The notes under the pieces: model-generated | The model's database searches: none | The model's input: the letters and a program-made list of their open reading frames with translations, nothing else | Told to the model about the DNA's origin: nothing | IMG/VR virus record: IMGVR_UViG_3300047319_000712 | Span: 1 to 28,435 of that record | From: a virus | Strand: one strand, 5' to 3' | Length of the DNA: 28,435 bases | In this document: positions 1 to 5,831 of the stretch, piece by piece | Numbering within the stretch: the first letter of the stretch is position 1 | Layout of the letters: each line of letters begins with the position of its first letter | Translations under genes and position numbers: made by a program

Positions 1-1
1 C

Positions 2-766
2 GTTGCTCACTTGGACACCGTACAAAGCGACACGTACAGCAGCATAATTAACGTCAAGGGGGAGCAAGTCTTACTCTCCCCGCGTTTAGATGACAGACTT
101 GGCGTGTACATCATAACCCGCTTGCTCCCAGCAATGGGAATTACTTGCGATTGGTTGCTTACAACGGGGGAGGAGGTTGGACAATCGTCGGCGGAGATAT
201 TCACACCGGAGAAAAGCTATAACTGGGCTTTTAGCTTTGACCGGATGGGGACGGATGTCGTGTTGTACCATTACGAAAGTAAACCGCTCAAAAAGGTCTT
301 GCGAAAATCAGGCTTCAGAATCGGGCAAGGTTCGTTTTCGGATCTTTCGTTTCTGGATGCTGGATGCGCGGGAATCAATTTTGGTTGCGGTTATCAAGAT
401 TGCCACTCGCTACACGCTTACACGTTTCTAAATGATACGTTTTCGATGGTTCAAGCCTTCGCGCGTTTCTATCGGTTGCACGCGGGGGAGCGGTTGCCGT
501 ACAACGGCAAGCGTCCCCATTACGGCAACCGCTACACTAGCAACGCGCTCCCCGCTTACTATCGGGGACTGGGGACTATTGACGACCCGTGGAGCGATTA
601 CCACGAAGCCGAAACCGCACGGAGCGTTTACGGGAGCGGTTATGGCGTTGTAACCGGAAGCGCAACGGAGGAGGGGACAAACCTTGACGACTTGAACAGC
701 GAAGACTGGCAACGCGTCAACGATCAAATCCTTGACGACCTCCGCAAAGAGGGGAGGGGAGCGTAA
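2..766 (+). CDS. Di-metal (M20/M28/M42-like) aminopeptidase, 5'-truncated by window edge
   Basis: The open frame runs in from the left edge, so the true start lies outside the window; a TTG at 11 is in frame but sits inside the conserved AHLDTV motif and cannot be the real start. The visible residues match the metal-ligand order of co-catalytic zinc peptidases. They are HxD in AHLDTV near the edge, DDRLG about 33 residues on, TGEEVG with the catalytic-base Glu pair, FDRMG as the bridging Asp candidate, and a His in CHSLHAY. This order is known from M20, M28 and M42 families, which remove N-terminal residues or cleave small peptides; which family applies cannot be decided here. The last 80 or so residues are rich in Tyr, Gly and Pro and look like a separate tail. 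The gene is followed directly (TAA then ATG) by a small gene. A peptidase of this type is unexpected in a phage, and its substrate is unknown. Confidence 0.75.
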   Translation, partial: VAHLDTVQSDTYSSIINVKGEQVLLSPRLDDRLGVYIITRLLPAMGITCDWLLTTGEEVGQSSAEIFTPEKSYNWAFSFDRMGTDVVLYHYESKPLKKVLRKSGFRIGQGSFSDLSFLDAGCAGINFGCGYQDCHSLHAYTFLNDTFSMVQAFARFYRLHAGERLPYNGKRPHYGNRYTSNALPAYYRGLGTIDDPWSDYHEAETARSVYGSGYGVVTGSATEEGTNLDDLNSEDWQRVNDQILDDLRKEGRGA

Positions 767-922
767 ATGGCGCAAATCGTTAGCAAATGGGATGACAGAC
801 GGTTGCGCGTCGGCTGGACGATTCGCCTCCGCAACGGCAAGCTCGCCGTGATAACGTGGATGTCTCCGCGCGGGGACGGTTGGGCTTGCTACACTGCGAA
901 GCCTATCAGCGGGGAAGGGTAA
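767..922 (+). CDS. Small hypothetical protein, 51 aa
   Basis: The ATG follows the peptidase stop codon with no gap, and a purine-rich Shine-Dalgarno (GGGGAG, 5 bases of spacing) lies within the end of the peptidase gene. The 51-residue product is basic in its first half (WDDRRLRVGW) and reads as a compact beta-rich fold with several Trp residues. No family is recognised. Co-translation with the peptidase is likely from the spacing. A strong hairpin about 20 bases after the stop suggests that the two genes end one transcript. The coding call rests on the start signal and position rather than on homology. Confidence 0.55.
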   Translation: MAQIVSKWDDRRLRVGWTIRLRNGKLAVITWMSPRGDGWACYTAKPISGEG

Positions 923-943
923 CCGGAAAGCGATAGACACCGG

Positions 944-974
944 AAGCGGGGAGGCCACAAAGCCTCCCCGCTTT
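944..974 (+). terminator. Rho-independent-type terminator
   Basis: Two perfect 12-base arms (944-955 and 962-973) form a GC-rich stem with a 6-base loop, followed by a short T run. The run is only three T, so termination may be incomplete. It stands 21 bases after the stop of the 51-aa gene and would end the peptidase transcript. Confidence 0.65.
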
Positions 975-1117
975 GCGTACTGGGGAAAGCCTCGCCTGTC
1001 CCAACCGCTCCCGTTTGTCCACTCCGCTCCCCCTTATCCAGAAAAATAGAGACAGACAGACAGCGGGGGAGGGGAGGGGGAGGCTACAAAGGCCAATCGG
1101 GAGAGCAGTGGAGCCGT

Positions 1118-1183
1118 ACAGTGCAACGGAAGCCCTGAAACAGTGCAACCGGAGCGGGGAAACAGTGCAATAGCGTAGCGGGG
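1118..1183. repeat. Three 22-bp iteron-like direct repeats
   Basis: ACAGTGCAA begins at exactly 1118, 1140 and 1162. The first two 22-base units also agree over much of their remaining length (both end in GAA), while the third shares mainly the 9-base core. A spacing of about two helical turns would put bound proteins on one face of the DNA, as in iterons. Two more ACAGTG motifs at 1240 and 1262 are again 22 bases apart. Confidence 0.55.
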
Positions 1184-1326
1184 AGCCTAGCTACAGCGCA
1201 ATAGTGACAGAAACAAGCGCAACGGACGCACAAAGCGTCACAGTGAGACAGCAACCGTGCCACAGTGACGCTTTTGGCACAGTGGCACAGTTCCCCAGCG
1301 TGCGTCAGCGTGCCACACTGGGACGG

Positions 1327-1347
1327 TATGACGCGGGGGGCGTCATA
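1327..1347. other. Perfect 8-bp hairpin with G5 loop
   Basis: TATGACGC (1327-1334) and GCGTCATA (1340-1347) are exact inverse complements around five G. There is no T run, so it does not look like a terminator. It may be a protein-binding palindrome or an RNA structure within the non-coding region. Confidence 0.45.
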
Positions 1348-1581
1348 GGTGCAACGTCCACCCCTGCAACTGGATGCAGTTTTTGGCATGAGCGGTCAGG
1401 GTCACGGGGAGGCACAGACGCCCTGCTGTGCCGATCCTGGGGGATCGTAGAACGGTTGTGGTGTTCCATATGCGAAATGGAAAATGAGCCTGGAGGTTTT
1501 TGGCCTCAAGACAGGCTTCAGGAAGCGGCAGCGGCGTGCGCTGGTGGGCCGCGTGGCTGCGCGTGGGGAGTGGGCTGGGGC

Positions 1582-1740
1582 TTAGTGGCCGAGGATGGGG
1601 AAATGAGTGCCGAGGAGGAAGGAGAGGGTTCCGGTCCAGAAGAGGATTCTACCGATCTCGACGGTTTTGGGGTTAGTGGTGGGGTTGGAGAGGACGTAGA
1701 TGAGGAGTCCGACGATGGCGACTACGAGTTGGAGTATCAT
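1582..1740 (-). CDS. Small membrane protein, 52 aa
   Basis: The frame starts at ATG 1740-1738 and stops with TAA at 1584-1582. The product has a hydrophobic segment at residues 2-17 (LVVAIVGLLIYVL), a polar turn with TNPKTVEIGR, and a second hydrophobic segment at about 31-45. This two-segment layout with a central NPK..EIGR turn resembles small inner-membrane proteins seen in many phages, from memory and without a search. An AAGGA motif lies 12 bases before the ATG, which is long spacing. The gene runs opposite to its neighbours on both sides and shares the short divergent gap at 1741-1791 with the next + gene. A holin or membrane-stress role is possible but not shown. Confidence 0.6.
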   Translation of the reverse strand: MILQLVVAIVGLLIYVLSNPTTNPKTVEIGRILFWTGTLSFLLGTHFPILGH

Positions 1741-1776
1741 TGTCTTTTATTGTCCTTGACAAGTTTAATTGTCTTT
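1739..1776. promoter_or_regulatory. Operator-like repeats in divergent gap
   Basis: The 51-base gap between the divergent genes carries three copies of ATTGTCYTT at 1739-1747, 1749-1757 and 1768-1776, with starts 10 and 19 bases apart (about one and two helical turns). A TTGTC-CTT-GACAA inverted repeat spans 1750-1762, and a TTGACA hexamer lies at 1756-1761 with no clear -10 partner. This is the most AT-rich stretch in the neighbourhood. It fits a control site for one or both divergent genes; no promoter can be assigned with certainty. Confidence 0.45.
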
Positions 1777-1791
1777 GACTGATTAGTGGTT

Positions 1792-1977
1792 ATGGCTGCG
1801 GTGGATAAAGAGGCATTGGAGGTGGCGAAGGCGAGGGCGGCGTGTGCGCGGCGGTATGCGGAGGCGTTTCCAGGGTTCGTCCACGGGAGCGACGTTAGGT
1901 TCCAGGATGTTAAATGGCAATATGAAAATGAGGGGGTAAAAGCGGTGAGGCCGCTGGAGAGCAAGGTGGACAGGTGA
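1792..1977 (+). CDS. Small helical hypothetical protein, 61 aa
   Basis: The product is charged and alanine-rich, with a predicted amphipathic helix over residues 4-25 (KEALEVAKARAACARR) and a less regular second half. The ATG at 1792 is preferred; a GTG at 1786 would add two residues. Neither start has a clear Shine-Dalgarno. The gene lies just after the repeat-bearing divergent gap and overlaps the next gene by GTGA, so it probably opens the + strand transcript that continues to about 5369. No family is recognised. Confidence 0.5.
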   Translation: MAAVDKEALEVAKARAACARRYAEAFPGFVHGSDVRFQDVKWQYENEGVKAVRPLESKVDR

Positions 1978-2141
1978 ATGTGAGCCGCCAGTTTGTTCGC
2001 AGTTTCGCTCTGTGGTGGATTGGGTGTTGGGGGATGATCGGGTTGCTGGCGTGGGCGCAGTTTGGGAGTTTGGGGAAAGCAGCGGTGGCGGTGTGGGTTC
2101 CGGTGGTGCTGGGCATCTACTGGTGGAATCTGGCGCGATAA
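1974..2141 (+). CDS. Small two-segment membrane protein, 55 aa (holin-like candidate)
   Basis: The GTG at 1974 overlaps the preceding stop (GTGA); a second in-frame GTG at 1980 is an alternative. After a short N-terminus there are two hydrophobic, Trp-rich stretches, about residues 11-29 (FALWWIGCWGMIGLLAWA) and 35-52 (GKAAVAVWVPVVLGIYWW). Between them is a short GSLGK turn, and the end is NLAR. The size and hairpin topology resemble class II holins, but no endolysin is adjacent: the amidase is 3.7 kb away on the other strand. It could equally be a membrane-interaction protein of the early genes. Confidence 0.55.
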   Translation: MNVSRQFVRSFALWWIGCWGMIGLLAWAQFGSLGKAAVAVWVPVVLGIYWWNLAR

Positions 2142-2157
2142 AAAAGGAGGTGTTTCG

Positions 2158-2352
2158 ATGAGTGCATATCGTTACGAGAAATGTCCTACGTGCGGGTTTG
2201 CGACGATCTACGTGCCGCTCAAGGCGAAGGTGGCGCAGAAACCTGCTACTGCGGAGTTCCTGGCGCAACAGAGGGCGGCTGCGGAGGCCGAGGCGCGGCG
2301 GGTGGCGTTGATGTGCGCGGATCAGGCGTTACTGGATCTTGACATTCACTAG
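2158..2352 (+). CDS. Small zinc-knuckle protein, 64 aa
   Basis: A near-ideal Shine-Dalgarno (AAGGAGG, 7 bases before the ATG) fixes the start at 2158, even though the same frame is open further upstream. The N-terminus carries KCPTCGF, one half of a zinc ribbon, with a single further Cys near the end. Residues 30-58 form an alanine-, glutamine- and glutamate-rich helix (FLAQQRAAAEAEARR). The helix composition resembles the coiled coils of the five genes that follow, so it may belong to the same functional group. The function is unknown. Confidence 0.65.
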   Translation: MSAYRYEKCPTCGFATIYVPLKAKVAQKPATAEFLAQQRAAAEAEARRVALMCADQALLDLDIH

Positions 2353-2371
2353 CCAGCCGTTAGATTGTGTG

Positions 2372-3328
2372 ATGCACGCACACTACACGGGGAAGCGAGA
2401 TCCCATCAACTGTCCCGCGAACCAGCCAGATCCGAAGATGCACCAGAGCGAGCATAGCCTTCATCCTGTCGAGTTATGCAAGACCCTGGGACACGACCAA
2501 CCCAAACCGCGTAAACAAGACGCGGCTATGCCCACGACAGGAAAACAACTCAGTGGACGAATCTGGCCCTTGGGTCACAAAAAGCCCAAACCCGCGACAG
2601 GCTGCACCTGCATGGCCGATGCTTATTGCAAGGTTCACGGGAACACTCCCGAAGCGGATCGTCCCAAACCCGCGATAGGCGAATGGACGGCAGTCAAGCT
2701 ACGGGACATCTACATCAAGGGTGGAGAGTCCATGCAACCTATAGCCTCCGCAATCAACGCCGCACTCGATGAAGCAGTGGACGCAGCGGAGCAGGAGATT
2801 CTGGTACTACAGCAGCAACTCGCCGCCGAGCGTAGGGAACATGAGCAATGGTTAGCAATCCAGAAAGATCAGTTCAGTGAAATCGAAAGGTTACAAAAGC
2901 AACTCGCCGCCGAGCGGGAGAAAACTCATAAAACAGAACGAGCACTAATTCAGGCCGAGCGAGAAGTCCAGCAACTCCGAGAGCAACTGACAGGAATGGA
3001 ACTTGAATTGCAACGTAGCAACGCCAAATGTGCAGAGAAAGCATCCCAACTGGCGGCAGCACAGGCGGCGATAATCGAGGCTACCGGAATTAGACTGCAT
3101 GACCGCAAGGCACTCGACGCAGCCATAGCCGCAGCTACGTCAGAAATCTTAAAACAAGCGCACGAATGGCGCGAAATGTGGGAAGCATCAGAAGCAGCAC
3201 AGAAACCGCTGGTTGATGGAATTAACGAAGCCTTGCAACGCTTGTCCGCGATGGAGGACTTCATGCCTAGTCGATTGGTCGCAGTTGGGTTACGGCACGC
3301 GCTATCAAATATGAAGGAGGGGAAATGA
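2372..3328 (+). CDS. Mosaic coiled-coil protein, first of five tandem relatives
   Basis: The start is uncertain: ATG 2372 gives 318 aa, and a TTG at 2339, overlapping the previous gene, gives 329 aa; neither has a good Shine-Dalgarno. The N-terminal 100 or so residues hold Cys/His clusters, including CTCMADAYCKVHG, and PKPATG-type linkers. Then comes GEWT and an AINAALDEA helix, followed by a long coiled coil of about 120 residues with repeated QLAAERE units. After it come an LAAAQAA segment and AAQKPLVDGINEAL, and the protein ends in MKEGK. The same modules recur in the next four genes. The final codons contain GGAGGGGAA and the stop overlaps the next start (ATGA). No known family is recognised. 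The layout suggests an elongated or self-assembling protein. Confidence 0.65.
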   Translation: MHAHYTGKRDPINCPANQPDPKMHQSEHSLHPVELCKTLGHDQPKPRKQDAAMPTTGKQLSGRIWPLGHKKPKPATGCTCMADAYCKVHGNTPEADRPKPAIGEWTAVKLRDIYIKGGESMQPIASAINAALDEAVDAAEQEILVLQQQLAAERREHEQWLAIQKDQFSEIERLQKQLAAEREKTHKTERALIQAEREVQQLREQLTGMELELQRSNAKCAEKASQLAAAQAAIIEATGIRLHDRKALDAAIAAATSEILKQAHEWREMWEASEAAQKPLVDGINEALQRLSAMEDFMPSRLVAVGLRHALSNMKEGK

Positions 3329-3645
3329 GTTTCGCATTACATCACGGTCAGCAATGTGTCTTATGTAGCGGCTGCGAGAATGACGAGGAATTTGATTACT
3401 GCCGCGCCTGTGGATTTACGAAACTTCCCCTGTTCTTTCCTGTAATGAAAATAGCCAAAAAGAATGAACAACTCCGAGAGCAACTGGCGGCCATAGCCGC
3501 AGCACAGCAACCGCTGGTGGATGCGCTGCACCAGATTGGACTGCTCGCTGGCAGCGGTGAATGTGGCGACCCGCCACAGATGAAACTGGACGCCATTGCG
3601 AAGCGTTGCCAAAAGGAACTCGCAAAGGTGAAGGATGGGAAATGA
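3325..3645 (+). CDS. Mosaic zinc-knuckle/coiled-coil protein, 106 aa (second relative)
   Basis: The start overlaps the previous stop by ATGA and is served by GGAGGGG inside the previous gene. Residues 11-30 contain four paired cysteines (CVLCSGC then YCRACG), a likely zinc ribbon. A short coiled coil (EQLREQLAAIAAA) leads into the family module QQPLVDALHQI, and the protein ends in LAKVKDGK, the variant form of the shared C-terminus. It is a short version of the family, essentially zinc knuckle plus C-terminal module without the long coil. Confidence 0.65.
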   Translation: MSFALHHGQQCVLCSGCENDEEFDYCRACGFTKLPLFFPVMKIAKKNEQLREQLAAIAAAQQPLVDALHQIGLLAGSGECGDPPQMKLDAIAKRCQKELAKVKDGK

Positions 3646-3929
3646 GCAACTACATAATTGAAGATGGAGTCGTAGATATTCTGACTCACATTAGTCGTGG
3701 TGGGGTATCGCCGGAAGCTGTGAGGGAAATCCTTCGTAGCGTAGCAACTAAATCCATAGCCGAAGCACAGCAACCACTATTGGATGCGCTGAGGGAATTA
3801 ACGGGCAACTTGGCCGACCATGTAGCGAGCGAGTGTGATTTTCACGCCATCGACGCAAGCAAATGGTGGAAGGCAGTCAAGCGAGCAAGAAAGCTAGACG
3901 CGCTCGCAAAGGTGAAGGAGGGGAAATGA
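3642..3929 (+). CDS. Mosaic coiled-coil protein, 95 aa (third relative)
   Basis: The start at 3642 is set by the ATGA overlap, although the frame is open upstream. The N-terminus (SNYIIEDGVVDILTHISRGG) is unlike its relatives and has no cysteines. From about residue 35 the family module AEAQQPLLDALRELTGNLADH appears, then a helix with KWWKAVKRARK, and the shared ending LAKVKEGK. It looks like a unit in which the central coiled coil has been lost and a different N-terminal domain attached. Confidence 0.6.
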   Translation: MSNYIIEDGVVDILTHISRGGVSPEAVREILRSVATKSIAEAQQPLLDALRELTGNLADHVASECDFHAIDASKWWKAVKRARKLDALAKVKEGK

Positions 3930-4546
3930 GCGATCAACCCAAACCCACAGGCGAATGGACATCACATGATGCTAGGGAATACGGACATCAAGGTGGATGG
4001 GAACTAATAGCCGACGCCCACAACGCCGCACTCGCCGCCAAGCAACAGGAGTTAGAGGCCACGGCAGAAGTCAACGCCTTGCTTCAAAACGGAATCGAGA
4101 ATCGGGATAACCAACTCGCCGCCGAGCGGGGAGCTTTGGCAGACATGGCGAGAACCAACGAGAAGTTAAGCGCAATAATCGCCGCCGAGCAGTCAGAACG
4201 CTGCGAAGTCTGCAACACTGAACTGAGCCAGTGCGGTCCGCAAGGAGTGGACGGTGAACCGTCGCTGGATTGCTTGGTTTGCAAGCTCCGCGAGCAACTC
4301 GCCGCCGAGATAGAGAAGTCCACTCGCTTTGAGGAATCGTGGAAAGATTCGTGTAGAAGGCATGAGATTACGGTCAAGCAACTCGCCGCAGCACAGCAAC
4401 CTCTGGTGGATGCGCTAGTGAAACTCCGCGATGGAACATGGCATCCCAAAGACGACAAGCACCACTCACAGGAGAGATTCATAAACAAGGCACTCAGGCT
4501 CGCAAAAGTGCAGCCGCGTTCTACGTGGGTGAAGGAGGGGAAGTGA
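3926..4546 (+). CDS. Mosaic coiled-coil protein, 206 aa (fourth relative)
   Basis: The ATGA overlap sets the start. The modules in order are QPKPTGEWT at residues 4-12, an AHNAALAAKQQELEA helix, and a coiled coil with NQLAAERG. Then come a cysteine cluster (CEVCNTELSQC and later CLVCK), a second REQLAAE coil, QLAAAQQPLVDALVKL, and the shared ending WVKEGK. All module types of the family are present in one protein. The DNA of the LAAE modules repeats that of the neighbours almost exactly, which points to recent duplication or exchange rather than convergence. The last codons carry the ribosome site for the next gene. Confidence 0.65.
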   Translation: MSDQPKPTGEWTSHDAREYGHQGGWELIADAHNAALAAKQQELEATAEVNALLQNGIENRDNQLAAERGALADMARTNEKLSAIIAAEQSERCEVCNTELSQCGPQGVDGEPSLDCLVCKLREQLAAEIEKSTRFEESWKDSCRRHEITVKQLAAAQQPLVDALVKLRDGTWHPKDDKHHSQERFINKALRLAKVQPRSTWVKEGK

Positions 4547-5310
4547 GCGACCACCAACCCAACCCCGCTATCCCGCCTACGGAAGATTTGAGTCAGGACT
4601 TCCATGACGACCAACCCAAACCCACGACAGGTGACTTCCCTGAGTGTTGCTGGTGTGGTCAGGAAATGAGCAAGCACGACATGAGCCACGACGCCAAAGC
4701 AATGCCACCACAACCACTACCGCCCACGACAGGCGAATGGACGGAAGAAGAGGTCAGGAATTTATTATTGACCCGAATCGGTGGTGGTTATGGACAGCTT
4801 GTTACAGCAATCAACGCCGCACTCGCCGCTGAGCGGAAACGAGCAATCTCTGACACGCTTACGGCTTGCGAAGGTCAGGTTAGGCAACTGGAGCAGCAAC
4901 TCGCCGCCGAGCGGGAGGAAGTTAAACGGCTGATTGCTGACAAAGTAATGCTCCACGAAGCGAACCAGCAACTCCGCGAGCAACTGGCGATTGCTAATTC
5001 AACCACAGAATCCACCAAAAGAGTATTAACAAACACTTGTGAGAAACTGGCGGCAGCACAGGCGGCGTTCGTAAAGCTAAAATCAGCAATCCGTGATGTT
5101 CACTGGCACGGTAAGCCACTTTCGGAAACGCTGAACATAGACATTACCGACACCACCGCACTCAACGCAGCCATAGCCACAGCACGGCAACCGCTGGTGG
5201 ATGGTTTGTGCGGCATACGTAAGATGACCATTGGGATACACTCTGTTCCCGCAGAGGAACTACGAAACGAAATTGACGCACTGTTCGCAAAGGTGAAGGA
5301 GGGGAAATGA
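4543..5310 (+). CDS. Mosaic coiled-coil protein, 255 aa (fifth relative)
   Basis: The start is GTG in a GTGA overlap, preceded by GGAGGGGAA. The N-terminus has two QPNP/QPKP linkers, a cysteine/histidine cluster (CCWCGQEMSKHDMSH) and PTTGEWTEEEV, then TAINAALAAERKR. The central coiled coil contains QQLAAEREE and NQQLREQLA. An LAAAQAAFVKL segment follows, then an ALNAAIATARQPLVDGL module and the shared AKVKEGK ending. It is closest in architecture to the first relative (2372-3328): both have GEWT, AINAAL, long coil, LAAAQAA and DAAIAxA/LNAAIATA segments in the same order. Confidence 0.65.
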   Translation: MSDHQPNPAIPPTEDLSQDFHDDQPKPTTGDFPECCWCGQEMSKHDMSHDAKAMPPQPLPPTTGEWTEEEVRNLLLTRIGGGYGQLVTAINAALAAERKRAISDTLTACEGQVRQLEQQLAAEREEVKRLIADKVMLHEANQQLREQLAIANSTTESTKRVLTNTCEKLAAAQAAFVKLKSAIRDVHWHGKPLSETLNIDITDTTALNAAIATARQPLVDGLCGIRKMTIGIHSVPAEELRNEIDALFAKVKEGK

Positions 5311-5369
5311 GCTTGCAAAGCTCAAAACTCCTGCGTAAGATCCGCTTCAAGGTTGAAGTTAAACGATAA
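5307..5369 (+). CDS. 20-aa basic mini-ORF at end of the tandem array
   Basis: The ATG overlaps the stop of the last large relative (ATGA) and is preceded by the same GGAGGGGAA site as the full-length genes, so ribosomes should reach it. It encodes 20 residues, seven of them Lys or Arg, and stops just before the terminator. It may be a remnant of a sixth unit, or the host sequence into which the array expanded, rather than a functional peptide. Confidence 0.35.
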   Translation: MSLQSSKLLRKIRFKVEVKR

Positions 5370-5378
5370 AGCGATTCG

Positions 5379-5415
5379 CCGCCGCGTCAGCTAGGCATCT
5401 GGCGCGGCGGTTTTT
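5379..5415 (+). terminator. Rho-independent terminator of the + strand array
   Basis: A 12-pair stem (5379-5390 with 5399-5410, one T-G wobble) with an 8-base loop is followed directly by five T. It lies 10 bases after the mini-ORF stop and just short of the end of the convergent - strand operon at 5419. The opposite strand has no T run after the stem, so it serves mainly the + strand. Confidence 0.85.
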
Positions 5416-5418
5416 CGT

Positions 5419-5568
5419 TTACTTCTTGGCCTTACGCGCCGGAAGGCTTTTGGGGTTTTTGGTCGCCCCCGCGTACTCCTTTCCCACTTTCACTGGGATT
5501 TTGAGCGTACTCTTTCCGTGCGCCGCTGCTTGCATGGCTTTGAACTGCGCCTTGGATTTTGCTGGCAT
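5419..5568 (-). CDS. Small basic phage protein, 49 aa (MPAKSKAQ type)
   Basis: The product is lysine-rich and begins MPAKSKAQFKAMQAAAHGKS, recalling short phage proteins whose N-terminus reads MPAKSKAQ (DUF3008-like, from memory). AAAGGA lies 9 bases before the ATG at 5568, which favours this start. An in-frame ATG at 5658, overlapping the end of the upstream gene, would give 79 aa (MDLNAFDRAMRAIG start) and cannot be excluded. It is the last gene of the late operon. The function is unknown; the basic character would suit nucleic acid or virion-DNA binding. Confidence 0.6.
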   Translation of the reverse strand: MPAKSKAQFKAMQAAAHGKSTLKIPVKVGKEYAGATKNPKSLPARKAKK

Positions 5569-5647
5569 GGGTAGTTCCTTTCTAATTTCGACACTTACCG
5601 AGTAAGTCGGGATGATCCCGATTGCTCTCATTGCTCTATCGAAAGCG

Positions 5648-5830
5648 TTAAGATCCATTTTGATTCTGTCTGCGCCCGTACAGCACCCCGTCGATCTCCT
5701 GGTAGGCCACATCTTCCTCAGTCGGCCCGATGCACGCGCAATCCGCGTAGTGCGCCTTGTGCCGCTCACACCACGGTTCACCGCAATCGGGACACTCCTC
5801 ACAGTCGGCGGCGAACACCACCTTCTCCAT
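5648..5830 (-). CDS. Small zinc-binding protein, 60 aa
   Basis: The ATG at 5830 directly follows the amidase stop; an earlier ATG at 5857 inside the amidase gene would add nine residues. The central part reads CEECPDCGEPWCERHKAHYADCAC, seven cysteines and two histidines within 24 positions, a clear zinc-binding pattern. The C-terminal half is acidic and ends in EIDGVLYGRR. Small proteins of this kind are common at phage operon ends, but none has an assigned role known to me. Confidence 0.6.
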   Translation of the reverse strand: MEKVVFAADCEECPDCGEPWCERHKAHYADCACIGPTEEDVAYQEIDGVLYGRRQNQNGS

Positions 5831-5831
5831 T

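Larger units (their letters stand above)
975..1581. other. Structured intergenic region without a convincing gene
   Basis: No frame here has good coding character. The longest + frame (GTG at 1204) continues through a more convincing gene on the opposite strand, and the - frames are rich in Cys and Arg in the manner of chance frames. What the region does hold is repeats and hairpins. There is a G-rich purine tract at 1065-1084, three ACAGTGCAA units 22 bases apart from 1118, and further ACAGTG copies at 1240, 1262 and 1279. There is also a GACGC/GCGTC hairpin near 1226-1240, a 7-base inverted repeat (1257-1263 with 1282-1288), a tandem TGGCACAG pair at 1275-1290, and an 8-base hairpin at 1327-1347. 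This fits a control region such as a replication origin, or a structured RNA, but nothing proves either. Confidence 0.5.
2816..4913 (+). repeat. Dispersed 17-bp repeat encoding QLAAER coils
   Basis: The 17-mer caactcgccgccgagcg occurs exactly at 2816-2832, 2900-2916, 4112-4128 and 4897-4913, and with its first 15 bases at 4295-4309. Shorter variants lie at 4030, 4180 and 4819. Related blocks encoding AAQQPLVDAL recur near 3195, 3500, 3765, 4388 and 5180. Being in phase with the reading frame, such repeats would let homologous exchange shorten, lengthen or swap coils without breaking the frame. Confidence 0.75.
3311..5310 (+). repeat. Junction repeat: Shine-Dalgarno plus overlapping stop/start
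   Basis: An 18-base sequence of the form rTGAAGGAgGGGAArTGA ends each of the five relatives: 3311-3328, 3628-3645, 3912-3929, 4529-4546 and 5293-5310. It encodes the VKEGK ending, provides the ribosome site for the next gene, and includes the overlapping stop and start codons. Each gene is therefore a complete, transposable translational unit. Confidence 0.8.

Noticed and set aside
1084-1389. 101-aa Cys-rich - strand frame
   Set aside because: The cysteines come from the repeated CAGTG/GCAC motifs read in one frame; no start signal and no paired-knuckle spacing.
1204-1782. 192-aa + strand frame from a GTG
   Set aside because: It has chance-frame composition, no ribosome site, and runs across a more convincing - strand membrane protein (1582-1740) and the divergent control gap.
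1756-1784. Sigma-70 promoter with TTGACA at 1756
   Set aside because: No acceptable -10 hexamer at 16-18 bases on the + strand; kept only as part of the operator-like repeat feature.
2816-4913. Possible CRISPR array
   Set aside because: The repeats are irregularly spaced, in phase with reading frames and encode coiled-coil units; no spacer pattern.
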